From an uncultured Aquimarina sp. (lineage in GTDB: Bacteria > Bacteroidota > Bacteroidia > Flavobacteriales > Flavobacteriaceae): 64,000 nucleotides of DNA. Both the position numbers and the translations under genes were made by a program. The stretch is from NCBI GenBank assembly GCA_947498935.1, contig CANMMM010000020.1, forward strand, positions 1 to 64,000, read 5' to 3'. The notes under the pieces were generated by a model. That model worked only from the letters and a program-made list of their open reading frames with translations. It was not told the DNA's origin and searched no databases. Below, piece by piece: positions 9,753-17,735 of this stretch (its first letter is position 1; each line of letters begins with the position of its first letter).

Positions 9753-9760
9753 TAATTTTG
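9753..9760 (+). promoter_or_regulatory. Possible Bacteroidetes -7 element upstream of the GT4 gene
   Basis: TAATTTTG followed by C matches the TAnnTTTG -7 consensus of the Bacteroidetes sigma-ABfr and lies 20 bases before the ATG at 9780. I see no convincing TTTG at the -33 distance, so this is a weak call. Confidence 0.35.
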
Positions 9761-9779
9761 CAAAACCAAAAAATCAATA

Positions 9780-10853
9780 ATGAAGATTTTTTTAATATCT
9801 AATATGTACCCTTCTACAAAAGACCCTTTGTATGGTGTTTTTGTTAAAAATTTCAAAAAATTACTTCAAAATGAAGGTGTGAAATTTTCTGCAATATCTA
9901 TTATTGAAGGTAAACTTCTTGGTATACGAATGAAAATATTGACATATTTAAAGTATTACTTTTCAATTATTAAAAATTTTTTGATGGCTAAATATGATGT
10001 TATGTATGTTCATTATATATCACATAATTCACTCGTTCTAACTTTTTTATTGATTTTATGTAAAAAAAGAATAAAAATTGTAATAAACGTTCACGGAACG
10101 GATATTCTATATTCTAAAGGCAAATTAATTGATCATTTTAATAAGTTTGTTCTAAGAAAAAGCGACCTCTTAGTGGTTCCATCACTTTACTTTAAAAATA
10201 TAGTGAGGAATAATTACCCTTTTATTCAGTCAGATACAATTTATATATCACCATCTGGAGGTGTTGATAATAGTGTGTTTTTTCCAAAAAGAAAAAGCCA
10301 AAATAGAAAACTAGTAGTAGGGTTAGTTTCTAGAATTGATGAGGGTAAAGGATGGGATGTTTTTTTAAAAGCTATTAAATTAGTAAGGGAAAAGAAAACA
10401 GATTTTATTGTAAAAATTGCGGGTGAAGGAAAAGAAGAAGAGATAATGCTTGAAATGATAAAATCTTTTGGTTTAGAAAACCATGTAGATTTTTTGGGTT
10501 TAGTAGATCAGGGTTTATTAGTCGATGTATATAATAGTTTTGATGTAATGGTTTTTCCAACACTAAGAGAAGCCGAAAGTCTTGGCTTAGTTGGTTTAGA
10601 AGCTATGACTTGTGGAATACCAGTTATAGGAAGCGATATGGCAGGGCCTAAAACATATATTAAAGATAGTTTTAATGGATATTTATTTAGTCCTGGTGAT
10701 GAATATGAATTAAATATTAAAATTAATGACTATTTATCGCTTTCTAAAACCGATAAAAAACAATTTTCTTTAAACGCAATTCAAACAGCTTCAGAATATG
10801 AAGCTAGACATGTGGCTAAAAAATTGAAAGAAAGAATAGAAAAAATATGTTAA
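9780..10853 (+). CDS. Glycosyltransferase family 4 protein
   Basis: The protein is 357 residues long with the two-domain GT-B layout. The N-terminus MKIFLISNMYPSTKDPLYGVF is typical of GT4 acceptor domains, VVGLVSRIDEGKGW starts the donor-binding domain, and ESLGLVGLEAMTCGIPVIG holds the E-x7-E type donor-sugar motif (EAESLGLVGLEA). It should transfer a sugar from a nucleotide donor to the growing lipid-linked repeat unit at the cytoplasmic face. It has its own possible promoter and overlaps the next gene by 7 bases. Donor and acceptor cannot be told from sequence. Confidence 0.88.
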   Translation: MKIFLISNMYPSTKDPLYGVFVKNFKKLLQNEGVKFSAISIIEGKLLGIRMKILTYLKYYFSIIKNFLMAKYDVMYVHYISHNSLVLTFLLILCKKRIKIVINVHGTDILYSKGKLIDHFNKFVLRKSDLLVVPSLYFKNIVRNNYPFIQSDTIYISPSGGVDNSVFFPKRKSQNRKLVVGLVSRIDEGKGWDVFLKAIKLVREKKTDFIVKIAGEGKEEEIMLEMIKSFGLENHVDFLGLVDQGLLVDVYNSFDVMVFPTLREAESLGLVGLEAMTCGIPVIGSDMAGPKTYIKDSFNGYLFSPGDEYELNIKINDYLSLSKTDKKQFSLNAIQTASEYEARHVAKKLKERIEKIC

Positions 10854-11365
10854 GTAAAATAAAGTTAGCAATATATTATTCTTTTTTTTATAAGCTACCT
10901 CATTCAAGGTTTATAGGCTTTACAGCTAGACTTAGGGTTTGGTATTTATCGAAAATATTAAAAATAATGCCATATGATTCTAGGAGTAAAGTAGAGTTCA
11001 ATGTGTATGTTTCTGATGCTAAAACGTTGCAAATAGGAGAGAATTGTAGAATCAATGAGAATGTTTTTATTCAAGGCGCAATTATTGGAAATAACGTAAT
11101 GATAGCTCCAAATGTAGTAATCATGAATTCAGCACATAGACACGATGATATTAATTTGCCTATTATAGATCAAGGTAGTACAGAAGAAACTGATCCTGTG
11201 ATAGAGGATAACGTTTGGATTGCTAGAAATGTAATTATAATGCATGGGGTAACAATAGGAGAAGGTGCAATAATTGCTGCAGGCGCCGTTGTAACAAAAG
11301 ATATTCCTGCATATGCTATTTTTGGTGGAATACCAGCCAAATTTATAAAAAGTAGAAAATTATAG
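10847..11365 (+). CDS. Left-handed beta-helix (hexapeptide) acyltransferase
   Basis: This 172-residue protein has hexapeptide repeats from about residue 60 onward (IGENCRI, IGNNVMIAPNVVIMNSAHR, IEDNVWIARNVIIMHGV, IGEGAIIAAGAVV) and the end IFGGIPAKFIK, as in the WbbJ/LacA/VatD group of O- or N-acetyltransferases. The His in NSAHRHDD is at the usual active-site turn. It probably acetylates or acylates a sugar of the repeat unit. It sits directly before an acyl carrier protein and a KAS III gene, so the acyl donor may be an acyl-ACP rather than acetyl-CoA; that last point is inference. Confidence 0.88.
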   Translation: MLSKIKLAIYYSFFYKLPHSRFIGFTARLRVWYLSKILKIMPYDSRSKVEFNVYVSDAKTLQIGENCRINENVFIQGAIIGNNVMIAPNVVIMNSAHRHDDINLPIIDQGSTEETDPVIEDNVWIARNVIIMHGVTIGEGAIIAAGAVVTKDIPAYAIFGGIPAKFIKSRKL

Positions 11366-11381
11366 TTTTTAATATAATATT

Positions 11382-11657
11382 ATGGAAGTGAAAAATAAGA
11401 TAGAAAGAATAGTTGTAGAGTGCTTAATTATTCTTGCAGAAGAAGAAAAAATAAAATCTTTTGAAAAACCAACTAGTGATACAAAAATAGCATCACAGGT
11501 AGATAGCATGTCACTAGTTGCATTATCAGTGGATATAGAAGAAAAATATGAAGAAGTTTTTGATAAAGAGATTAAGGTTTTAAATGAAAGTGAGGCTAAC
11601 TTTTTATTAAATTTTGAGAATGTTACTAGCTTGGTAGAGTATATTAGTAAACTATAA
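11382..11657 (+). CDS. Acyl carrier protein-like protein
   Basis: The product is a small acidic protein of 91 residues with the ACP four-helix pattern. SQVDSMSLVALSVDIEEKY contains the DS motif whose Ser42 would carry phosphopantetheine, followed by helix II. It is not the housekeeping AcpP, whose motif is DSLDTVE. It is placed 4 bases before a KAS III gene and 16 bases after a hexapeptide acyltransferase, so it probably carries an acyl group made for decoration of the polysaccharide. Stand-alone ACPs paired with FabH-like enzymes are known from other surface-glycan and flagellin-glycosylation islands. Confidence 0.82.
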   Translation: MEVKNKIERIVVECLIILAEEEKIKSFEKPTSDTKIASQVDSMSLVALSVDIEEKYEEVFDKEIKVLNESEANFLLNFENVTSLVEYISKL

Positions 11658-11661
11658 TAGT

Positions 11662-12660
11662 ATGGGAAGTTATATTAAAGATGTAGCTTGTTTTTTTCCT
11701 TCTAATGTTCTTTATAATGATGATTTGCAAAGAGATTTTCCAGATAGAAATGTTGCTAAAATGGGAAATAAAATTGGTATTCATAAACGGTATATTGTAG
11801 GAAATTCTGAAACAGCTTTAGATTTAGCGGAAGGAGCTTGTAATAAGTTGTTTGAAAAGCACGATAAAGCAAAAATTGATTTTATAATTTTATGCACTCA
11901 AAGTCCAGATTATTATTTACCTACCTCTGCTTGTATACTTCAAAAAAAATTAGGCTTATCTAAAAGTATAGGGGCATTCGATATAAATCAAGGATGTTCA
12001 GGTTTTGTATATGGACTATCAATAGCTAAAGGACTTATCGAAGCAAGTATTGCAAGTAATATTTTGTTAGTTATGGCTGATACATATTCTAAGCATATTA
12101 ATAAAGAAGATTTAGGTAATAGATTGATTTTTGGAGATGCAGCTACTGCTATTTTAGTGGAAAAGTCGAATAAACAGCAAATAGGAAATTTTGTGTTAGG
12201 AACGGATGGTAACGGCTATAATAACCTTATTGTTCCTAATGGTGGTATGAGGTGCAGGTTTAATCCAGATTCTGAGGTAGTGATTGGGGATAGAAATGAT
12301 AAGCGTTCTGATAATGATTTATACATGAACGGTTCTGAGATTTTTTATTTTGTTGGAAAAGAAATACCATTAGTTATTGATGAAACATTATCGAAAAATA
12401 ACTTGATTAAGGACAATATTGACTTTTATTTATTTCATCAGGCAAATGAATATATGATTAATTTTTTGGCTAAGAAGTTAAAGATAAAATCAGAGAGGTA
12501 TTATAATAATATTGAAGATATCGGTAATACTGTATCTTCTACAATTCCTATAGCTCTAAAACGCAGTCTTGAAAAAGGATTAATTAAAAAAGGAGACCGT
12601 GTTATGCTTTGTGGTTTTGGGGTCGGATATTCTTGGGGTGCTGTAATAATAGAAATTTAA
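11662..12660 (+). CDS. 3-oxoacyl-ACP synthase III-like protein (FabH family)
   Basis: This 332-residue thiolase-fold protein has the complete KAS III triad: Cys112 in DINQGCSGFVYGL, His259 in LFHQAN and Asn289 in GNTVSSTIP. FGDAATAIL is another family signature. A FabH-type enzyme condenses an acyl-CoA with malonyl-ACP, giving a short 3-oxoacyl-ACP; some relatives instead act as acyltransferases to sugars or alcohols. Its place inside the glycan locus, right after a dedicated ACP, argues against bulk fatty-acid synthesis. The likely job is to make or transfer a short acyl chain for a sugar amine or hydroxyl. All three catalytic residues are present, so I expect it to be active. Confidence 0.88.
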   Translation: MGSYIKDVACFFPSNVLYNDDLQRDFPDRNVAKMGNKIGIHKRYIVGNSETALDLAEGACNKLFEKHDKAKIDFIILCTQSPDYYLPTSACILQKKLGLSKSIGAFDINQGCSGFVYGLSIAKGLIEASIASNILLVMADTYSKHINKEDLGNRLIFGDAATAILVEKSNKQQIGNFVLGTDGNGYNNLIVPNGGMRCRFNPDSEVVIGDRNDKRSDNDLYMNGSEIFYFVGKEIPLVIDETLSKNNLIKDNIDFYLFHQANEYMINFLAKKLKIKSERYYNNIEDIGNTVSSTIPIALKRSLEKGLIKKGDRVMLCGFGVGYSWGAVIIEI

Positions 12661-12671
12661 ATTTCTGAATA

Positions 12672-13577
12672 ATGAGAGATCAACTTTCTGTTTTTTTAAT
12701 AAAAATTCTTTCATCAAAATCTAAAAATAAAATAAAAGACATTATTTTAAAATGTAAGAATAAGTTTCCTAAAATTGTTAGGTTGATTAATGGTTCTTTT
12801 GATACTTTAGACTTATGGAATGAAATAGAAGAGAATTTAGGAAATAATTATGAAATTCTAATGATTCATACCTCATTAAATAATTTAGTTCCAATGTATA
12901 AAGGAAGTGTAACTGAACTTTTAGATTTCTTTCTAGAATTAGCAGATAGGAAAAATATTACTTTAGTAATGCCTGGTTTTATGTTAGGAAAGAATAATAA
13001 TGGAGTAAAGGATTTTTATCTAAAAAATAAAAAATTTGATAAGAAAAAGACTCCAACAACAGTAGGTCTTATTAATGAGCTTTTTAGAAGGAGAAAAGGA
13101 GTTTTGAGAAGTTTACATCCTACTCATAGTATACTTGCGATAGGTCCAAAATCTAAAGAAATAGTAGAAAATCATCATAAGAGTAATACCACTTTTGGAG
13201 AAGGAACTCCATTTGGAATCATGGATTCTTACAAAACAAAAATTTTGGGATTAGGTGTTTACTATTTTAGAAATTTAACACATGTGCATGTAGCAGAAGA
13301 TCTTTTAGTAAACAAATTTCCTTTTCCTGAAAAACGGGAATATGAAGTTATACCTATAAAGTTAATAGATAAAGGTTATACATATAAATATCAATTAAAA
13401 TATTATACGGATAACCTTTCTAGAAGAAGGGATTTAACTATTTTGAGATCAGAAATGTCAAAATCAGACTTGCATCAATGGAGTTATAAAGGTGTACCTA
13501 TCTTTATTGCTGATGCAAAAAATATTACTAAGAAATTATTAGATCTTGCAAAAGAAGGAAAAAGTATTTATAAATAG
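12672..13577 (+). CDS. Aminoglycoside N(3)-acetyltransferase-like protein
   Basis: The protein has 301 residues and the AAC(3) family pattern: MIHTSLNNL near residue 60, LVMPGFMLG, SLHPTHSILAIGPK with the active-site His region, and FGEGTPFGIMDS. In glycan loci, members of this family N-acylate amino sugars rather than confer drug resistance. It ends exactly one base before the next ATG (13577/13578) and follows the ACP/KAS III pair by 11 bases, so it is a good candidate for transferring the ACP-bound acyl group to an amino sugar. That role is inference; resistance to aminoglycosides is an unlikely alternative. Confidence 0.78.
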   Translation: MRDQLSVFLIKILSSKSKNKIKDIILKCKNKFPKIVRLINGSFDTLDLWNEIEENLGNNYEILMIHTSLNNLVPMYKGSVTELLDFFLELADRKNITLVMPGFMLGKNNNGVKDFYLKNKKFDKKKTPTTVGLINELFRRRKGVLRSLHPTHSILAIGPKSKEIVENHHKSNTTFGEGTPFGIMDSYKTKILGLGVYYFRNLTHVHVAEDLLVNKFPFPEKREYEVIPIKLIDKGYTYKYQLKYYTDNLSRRRDLTILRSEMSKSDLHQWSYKGVPIFIADAKNITKKLLDLAKEGKSIYK

Positions 13578-14570
13578 ATGAATATATATATAACACTAGA
13601 TTATGAACTTTTTTTTGGAAATTCAGGAACTCCAGAAAAATGCATTATTGAACCCACAGAGAGATTAATTTCTATAGTTGATAAGTTTAATTTTAAGTGC
13701 GTATTTTTTGTTGATTCAGGGTACTTGATTAAATTGAGAAAATATTCACAACAATATCCTAAACTTGAAAACGACTATAAAGCTGTTTCTAATCAGATAA
13801 AGAAGCTCTCTGATAAAGGTCATGATGTACAACTTCATATTCATCCTCATTGGGAAGATACTGTTTATGACGGTAATCAATGGAATTTTGATACTACTAG
13901 ATATCGATTGGATTCATTTTCTGAAAATGAGATCATAGACATTTTTGGAAGATATAAAGGAATACTGGAAGAGATAACAGGCAAACAAGTTTTTGCTTAC
14001 AGAGCAGGTGGTTGGTGTATTCAACCTTTTTCTAAATTGAAAAAAGCTTTTAAAGAGTATAATATAAATGTAGATAGTACAGTTTTTTATAAAGGAAAAA
14101 ATACAACAAAGACTCAATGGTTTGATTTTACTGAAGCGAAAGATGAAGATTATTGGAACTTTGAGGATAATCCTTGTATTTCAGATAAGAAGGGTAGTTT
14201 TTTAGAGTTACCAATAGCTTCATATAAAGTTTCCCCTTGGTTTTTTTGGAGATTTGCATTAACAAAAAAAATAGGAAGAGCTATACATACCTCTATTGGA
14301 GACGGTATTTCAAGTCGTGCATCCAAGCAACAAATTATGAGATTACTGACAAGAAGCTCTTATTCTGTAGTTTCTATAGATGGATATAAGATAAGGTTTT
14401 TGAACAAAGCTTTTAAAAAATATAAAAATCAAAGAAAAGATAATTTTGTAATTATAGGACATCCAAAGGCTTTTACAGAATATTCATTGTTAAAACTCAA
14501 TAATTTTTTAAAAATACTGAATTCTTGTAATGATCATAATGTGAAAATTTTTAAAAATATAAATGAATAA
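13578..14570 (+). CDS. Polysaccharide deacetylase-like protein
   Basis: This 330-residue protein opens with MNIYITLDYELFFGN (Asp8 as the presumed catalytic base region) and contains VQLHIHPHWED, which supplies the metal-binding histidines, and FAYRAGGWCIQP, matching the RAPG-like motif of NodB-type deacetylases. There is no signal peptide, so it would act in the cytoplasm on a sugar nucleotide or lipid-linked sugar. Deacetylation would free an amine that the neighbouring AAC(3)-like enzyme could re-acylate. It directly abuts that gene. It is the last gene of the first run; a 415-base gap follows. Confidence 0.75.
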   Translation: MNIYITLDYELFFGNSGTPEKCIIEPTERLISIVDKFNFKCVFFVDSGYLIKLRKYSQQYPKLENDYKAVSNQIKKLSDKGHDVQLHIHPHWEDTVYDGNQWNFDTTRYRLDSFSENEIIDIFGRYKGILEEITGKQVFAYRAGGWCIQPFSKLKKAFKEYNINVDSTVFYKGKNTTKTQWFDFTEAKDEDYWNFEDNPCISDKKGSFLELPIASYKVSPWFFWRFALTKKIGRAIHTSIGDGISSRASKQQIMRLLTRSSYSVVSIDGYKIRFLNKAFKKYKNQRKDNFVIIGHPKAFTEYSLLKLNNFLKILNSCNDHNVKIFKNINE

Positions 14571-14985
14571 ATAGACTAGAAGAATATCTAGCTTTATTAC
14601 CTGAGAGTATAATCCAAAATTAGATTTGCTAGGTATGTCATTCAGGGTTTAAAGTTGCTAAACAAGGAAGATTTACACCATCCTTAGCCATTCCCATATT
14701 AAAAAATAAATTTTTGTTATTAAATAAATATGCTAAGAGGAGAGATATTTTATATGAGTAGGCAGAAGAATCAGAGTGAACAAGTTGGGTAAGAATAGTT
14801 ATTTTAAATTAGATTTCTGTTGAGAAGTAAGAATATAAAGTTTCACTAAAGAATTAACTTACTGAAGTGCTTTAAACTTTTTTTCAATTTGCCACAGAAA
14901 AGATTTTTGCAGAAATCAAATTTTTTTTTTGAAGTACTTCAGTATATCAAAAAGAATAAAACAATTAAATCTAATTTTTTAAACA
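14571..14985. other. 415-base non-coding stretch with decayed DNA
   Basis: No open gene is present. Short readable fragments occur, for instance about 37 codons near 14628-14757 containing CHSGFKVAKQGRFTPSLA, interrupted by stops and not recognised; they may be the debris of a lost gene. From 14864 to 14940 there is a small inverted-repeat remnant described separately. The stretch separates two runs of polysaccharide genes and looks like a deletion or insertion scar. Confidence 0.5.
14864..14940. mobile_element. Short MITE remnant (77 bp) with IS-type end
   Basis: It starts with GAAGTGCTTTAAAC plus a T run and then CAATTTGC, which matches the reverse complement of the right end of the full element at 38328-38489. 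It closes with GTACTTC. The internal part is short, so this is an internally deleted or decayed copy. Confidence 0.55.
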
Positions 14986-15690
14986 TTGGAGCATAGATAT
15001 ATAAATAGCAAAAAGATTTTTGGATTTAAGTCTAGAAGCGAATTATTAGCGCATATTTCTTTACAAAAGAAAATATTAATAGCAGTTGGAGTTGAAAAAA
15101 TTTTAAACAGAGATATTAAGTTAACTAAGATTATTAACGAAAATATAGCTTATTGTGACGGAGTGGGGGCAGTAATGGCTCTTAAAAAAAAAGGGTTGTA
15201 CAGTGTTAAAATACCAGGTGCAAAATTTTGGTTAGATTTAATAAATGATCATTATAAAACTAAAACTTTTTACTTAATAGGTAGTAAAGAAATTGTAATT
15301 AAAGATACTGTAAATAAACTTAAAAAAGAGTTTGACGGAATTAATATTGTTAATTTTAGAGATGGTTATTTTGGTGACGATGAAATTTCATTAATAGAAA
15401 AAGACTTGATTTTAAAAAAACCTGATATTGTATTTGTAGCCTTGGGTAGTCCTAAACAGGAATATCTAATGGATCATTTTATAAAAAAACATCCAGCTTT
15501 GTATATGGGTTTAGGCGGTAGTTTTGATTTATATACTGGAGTAGCAAAAGAAGTTCCTACAATATGGAAAAAAATATTTAAATGGGAGGGGATTTACAGA
15601 GCTTTCAATGATTTTAGAAATATGAAGAGGTGGAAGCGACAATTAATAGCTTTTAAATTCATTTACAAATATTATTTTAATAAACTTTAA
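14986..15690 (+). CDS. wecG: WecG/TagA/CpsF family glycosyltransferase
   Basis: The 234-residue protein has the family signatures NENIAYCDGVGAVMALKKKG, IPGAKFWLDL, DIVFVALGSPKQEYLM and GLGGSFDLYTG. In E. coli WecG adds ManNAcA to Und-PP-GlcNAc; in Bacillus TagA adds ManNAc. Because wecB, wecC and a WecA-like gene are all in this locus, ManNAcA transfer onto lipid-linked GlcNAc is the best guess. The start chosen is the TTG at 14986, preceded by AT-rich sequence; no better ATG lies near. It is 16 bases from the next gene. The symbol is given for the family, not proven specificity. Confidence 0.85.
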   Translation: MEHRYINSKKIFGFKSRSELLAHISLQKKILIAVGVEKILNRDIKLTKIINENIAYCDGVGAVMALKKKGLYSVKIPGAKFWLDLINDHYKTKTFYLIGSKEIVIKDTVNKLKKEFDGINIVNFRDGYFGDDEISLIEKDLILKKPDIVFVALGSPKQEYLMDHFIKKHPALYMGLGGSFDLYTGVAKEVPTIWKKIFKWEGIYRAFNDFRNMKRWKRQLIAFKFIYKYYFNKL

Positions 15691-15706
15691 ACATTTTTAA
15701 AAATAA

Positions 15707-16690
15707 ATGGAAACAACTACAAAAGTGTTTAAAAGTATTGATGTTGGCGAAGATTTATGGAGTTCATACATTAATAATTTTAACTTAATATTTGAGAAGG
15801 AATATTCATTTGACTTGTTTAAACAAAAATATTTTTATACGATCTATGAGTATTCATATCATTCATTTCTAGTGAATAAGGATAATAATGTAGTAGGGGC
15901 ATGCACCATAATACCATATGAATATTTGATAGGAGAGGAAAAGAAATTATTAGGATTAGTTGTTGATGTTTTTATTTTAGAAAAATTTAGAACATCTCCT
16001 TTTTTGCTATCGAATTTGTATAAAAGTCTAAAAAGTTTTCTAATAGAAGATGATATTAAGTTTATAATAGCTGTGCCAAATAAAGATGCATATCCATATT
16101 GGAAAAAGGTGGTTAAATGGAAAGATATTGGTAGATTGCCATATTATGTATTACCTGTTAAAACGGGAAATATATTAGGGAAATATCAATATGCTAATTC
16201 GCTAAATGCTTTTTTCGTTTATTTATATATAAGCATTGTAAAGTTATTTTTGATTGTATTTGACTCAAGCAATAAAGAGTCATATATTCATATTAATAGG
16301 AATAATACTATTCTTGAAAAACATAGATATTCTAAGAATCATAAATTATTTAAAAATACTGAAAAAAATATTTTTTTTTCATACACAGTTGTAAATGAAA
16401 AAGGCGTTAATACAGTTTATATTTTAGATTTTTATAATAATAAAAGAATTAAAACTTCTTCTGTATTAAATAATACAGTAATGTATATTCTTAAGAAAGA
16501 GAAAGTAGATTTGATTATTTTTGTAGGTAAATTAAATTTTTTTCAAACAACACTTTTTAAGCTTAGAAAAAATAGAGAACCAAAAGCATTAACACTTACA
16601 GGAGATGTTATTATTGATGTAGAAGATTCGGATATTTGGTTTGATTATAAAAACTGGGATTTTGGTTTATTTAATTATGATGTAAGATGA
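15707..16690 (+). CDS. GNAT-like N-acetyltransferase domain protein of unknown role
   Basis: This is a 327-residue protein. Residues about 50-150 look like a GNAT core: NNVVGACTIIPYEYLIG, then LGLVVDVFILEKFRTSPFLL and FIIAVPNKDAYPYWKKVVKW, resembling the beta4 strand, the acyl-CoA loop and the C-terminal strand of GNAT proteins found in polysaccharide loci. The remaining 150 residues are not recognised. The gene overlaps the following deacetylase by 4 bases (ATGA type), which suggests a paired function in which one enzyme removes and the other adds an N-acyl group. Substrate unknown. Confidence 0.55.
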   Translation: METTTKVFKSIDVGEDLWSSYINNFNLIFEKEYSFDLFKQKYFYTIYEYSYHSFLVNKDNNVVGACTIIPYEYLIGEEKKLLGLVVDVFILEKFRTSPFLLSNLYKSLKSFLIEDDIKFIIAVPNKDAYPYWKKVVKWKDIGRLPYYVLPVKTGNILGKYQYANSLNAFFVYLYISIVKLFLIVFDSSNKESYIHINRNNTILEKHRYSKNHKLFKNTEKNIFFSYTVVNEKGVNTVYILDFYNNKRIKTSSVLNNTVMYILKKEKVDLIIFVGKLNFFQTTLFKLRKNREPKALTLTGDVIIDVEDSDIWFDYKNWDFGLFNYDVR

Positions 16691-17544
16691 GTTGTATTTT
16701 GACATTTGATATAGAAGAGTGGTTTCATATTTTAGATAATGAATCTACAAAAACGGAAAAAGAATGGGGTAATTATGAGTGTAGAATCTATAAGAATATG
16801 GATCGCATTTTTAGAATACTTCAAGATTATGATATCAAAGCTACTTTTTTTTGTTTAGGTTGGATCGCAGATAAATATCCAGATTTAATTAAAAAGATTG
16901 ATGACTTAGGTTATGAAATTGGTACTCACTCTCATATGCATCAGCTGGCTTATGAAATGAATAAAAATGAATTTGAAGAAGATTTAAAATGTTCTATTCA
17001 TACTCTTGAGAGTATTATTGGAAAAAAAATAAAAACATACAGAGCTCCAGGATTTTCAATCACAAAAAATAATTTATGGACTTTTGAAATATTAAACAAA
17101 TTAGGTATTGAAAATGACTGTTCTATTTTTCCTGCAAATAGAGCTCATGGAGGTATTCCGAGTTTTACTCGAAAAACCCCTTGTCTAATCAGGTATAATG
17201 GAATTCAACTCAAAGAATTTCCTATAAATACATCAAAAATTTTGGGTAAAGAAGTAATTTTTTCAGGAGGAGGTTATTTTAGATCGATGCCATATCAATT
17301 AATAAAAAAAATGACTAGAGAAACAGATTATGTTATGACTTATTTTCACCCAAGAGATTTTGATTATAAACAACCTGCGATAGAAGGTCTTGGTTTGATA
17401 AGAAGATTTAAGTCTTATTACGGTCTTAGAAATTGCGAAAGAAAATTAAAACTATGGTTAAAGGATTTTGATTTTGTAGATGTAAGGACTTATGATCAAA
17501 GAATTGATTGGAAATCAATTCAAATAGTTAATTTATCCTCATGA
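16687..17544 (+). CDS. Polysaccharide deacetylase (NodB-homology, DUF3473-type)
   Basis: The protein has 285 residues. ILTFDIEEWFH holds the catalytic Asp8 region, IGTHSHMHQLAYE gives the metal-binding His81 and His85, TYRAPGFSIT is the RAPGFS motif, and TYFHPRDFD is the C-terminal His motif of exopolysaccharide deacetylases such as those beside PEP-CTERM/exosortase loci. It lacks a signal peptide. Sequence similarity to the other deacetylase at 13578 is low, so the two probably act on different sugars. It overlaps the preceding GNAT-like gene by 4 bases. Confidence 0.88.
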   Translation: MSCILTFDIEEWFHILDNESTKTEKEWGNYECRIYKNMDRIFRILQDYDIKATFFCLGWIADKYPDLIKKIDDLGYEIGTHSHMHQLAYEMNKNEFEEDLKCSIHTLESIIGKKIKTYRAPGFSITKNNLWTFEILNKLGIENDCSIFPANRAHGGIPSFTRKTPCLIRYNGIQLKEFPINTSKILGKEVIFSGGGYFRSMPYQLIKKMTRETDYVMTYFHPRDFDYKQPAIEGLGLIRRFKSYYGLRNCERKLKLWLKDFDFVDVRTYDQRIDWKSIQIVNLSS

Positions 17545-17735
17545 AGGTGAGTTAACTATTATAAAAATTAGTACGATGATCACCGAAAATAGGGAAGTCT
17601 TCATTACTCTGTAGCTATATCAGTTTTTAAAAATTGAGAATTTCTTAGAAAGCGATGAGCTTACATTTGTTATTTTCAAAAGTTAAGATTACTTCATATT
17701 ATCAGAAGCTTTTTTAATCTATAAAATAAAATACT

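Noticed and set aside
12672..13577. Aminoglycoside resistance gene
   Set aside because: Although of the AAC(3) family, its position next to ACP, KAS III and deacetylase genes in a glycan locus points to sugar modification instead.
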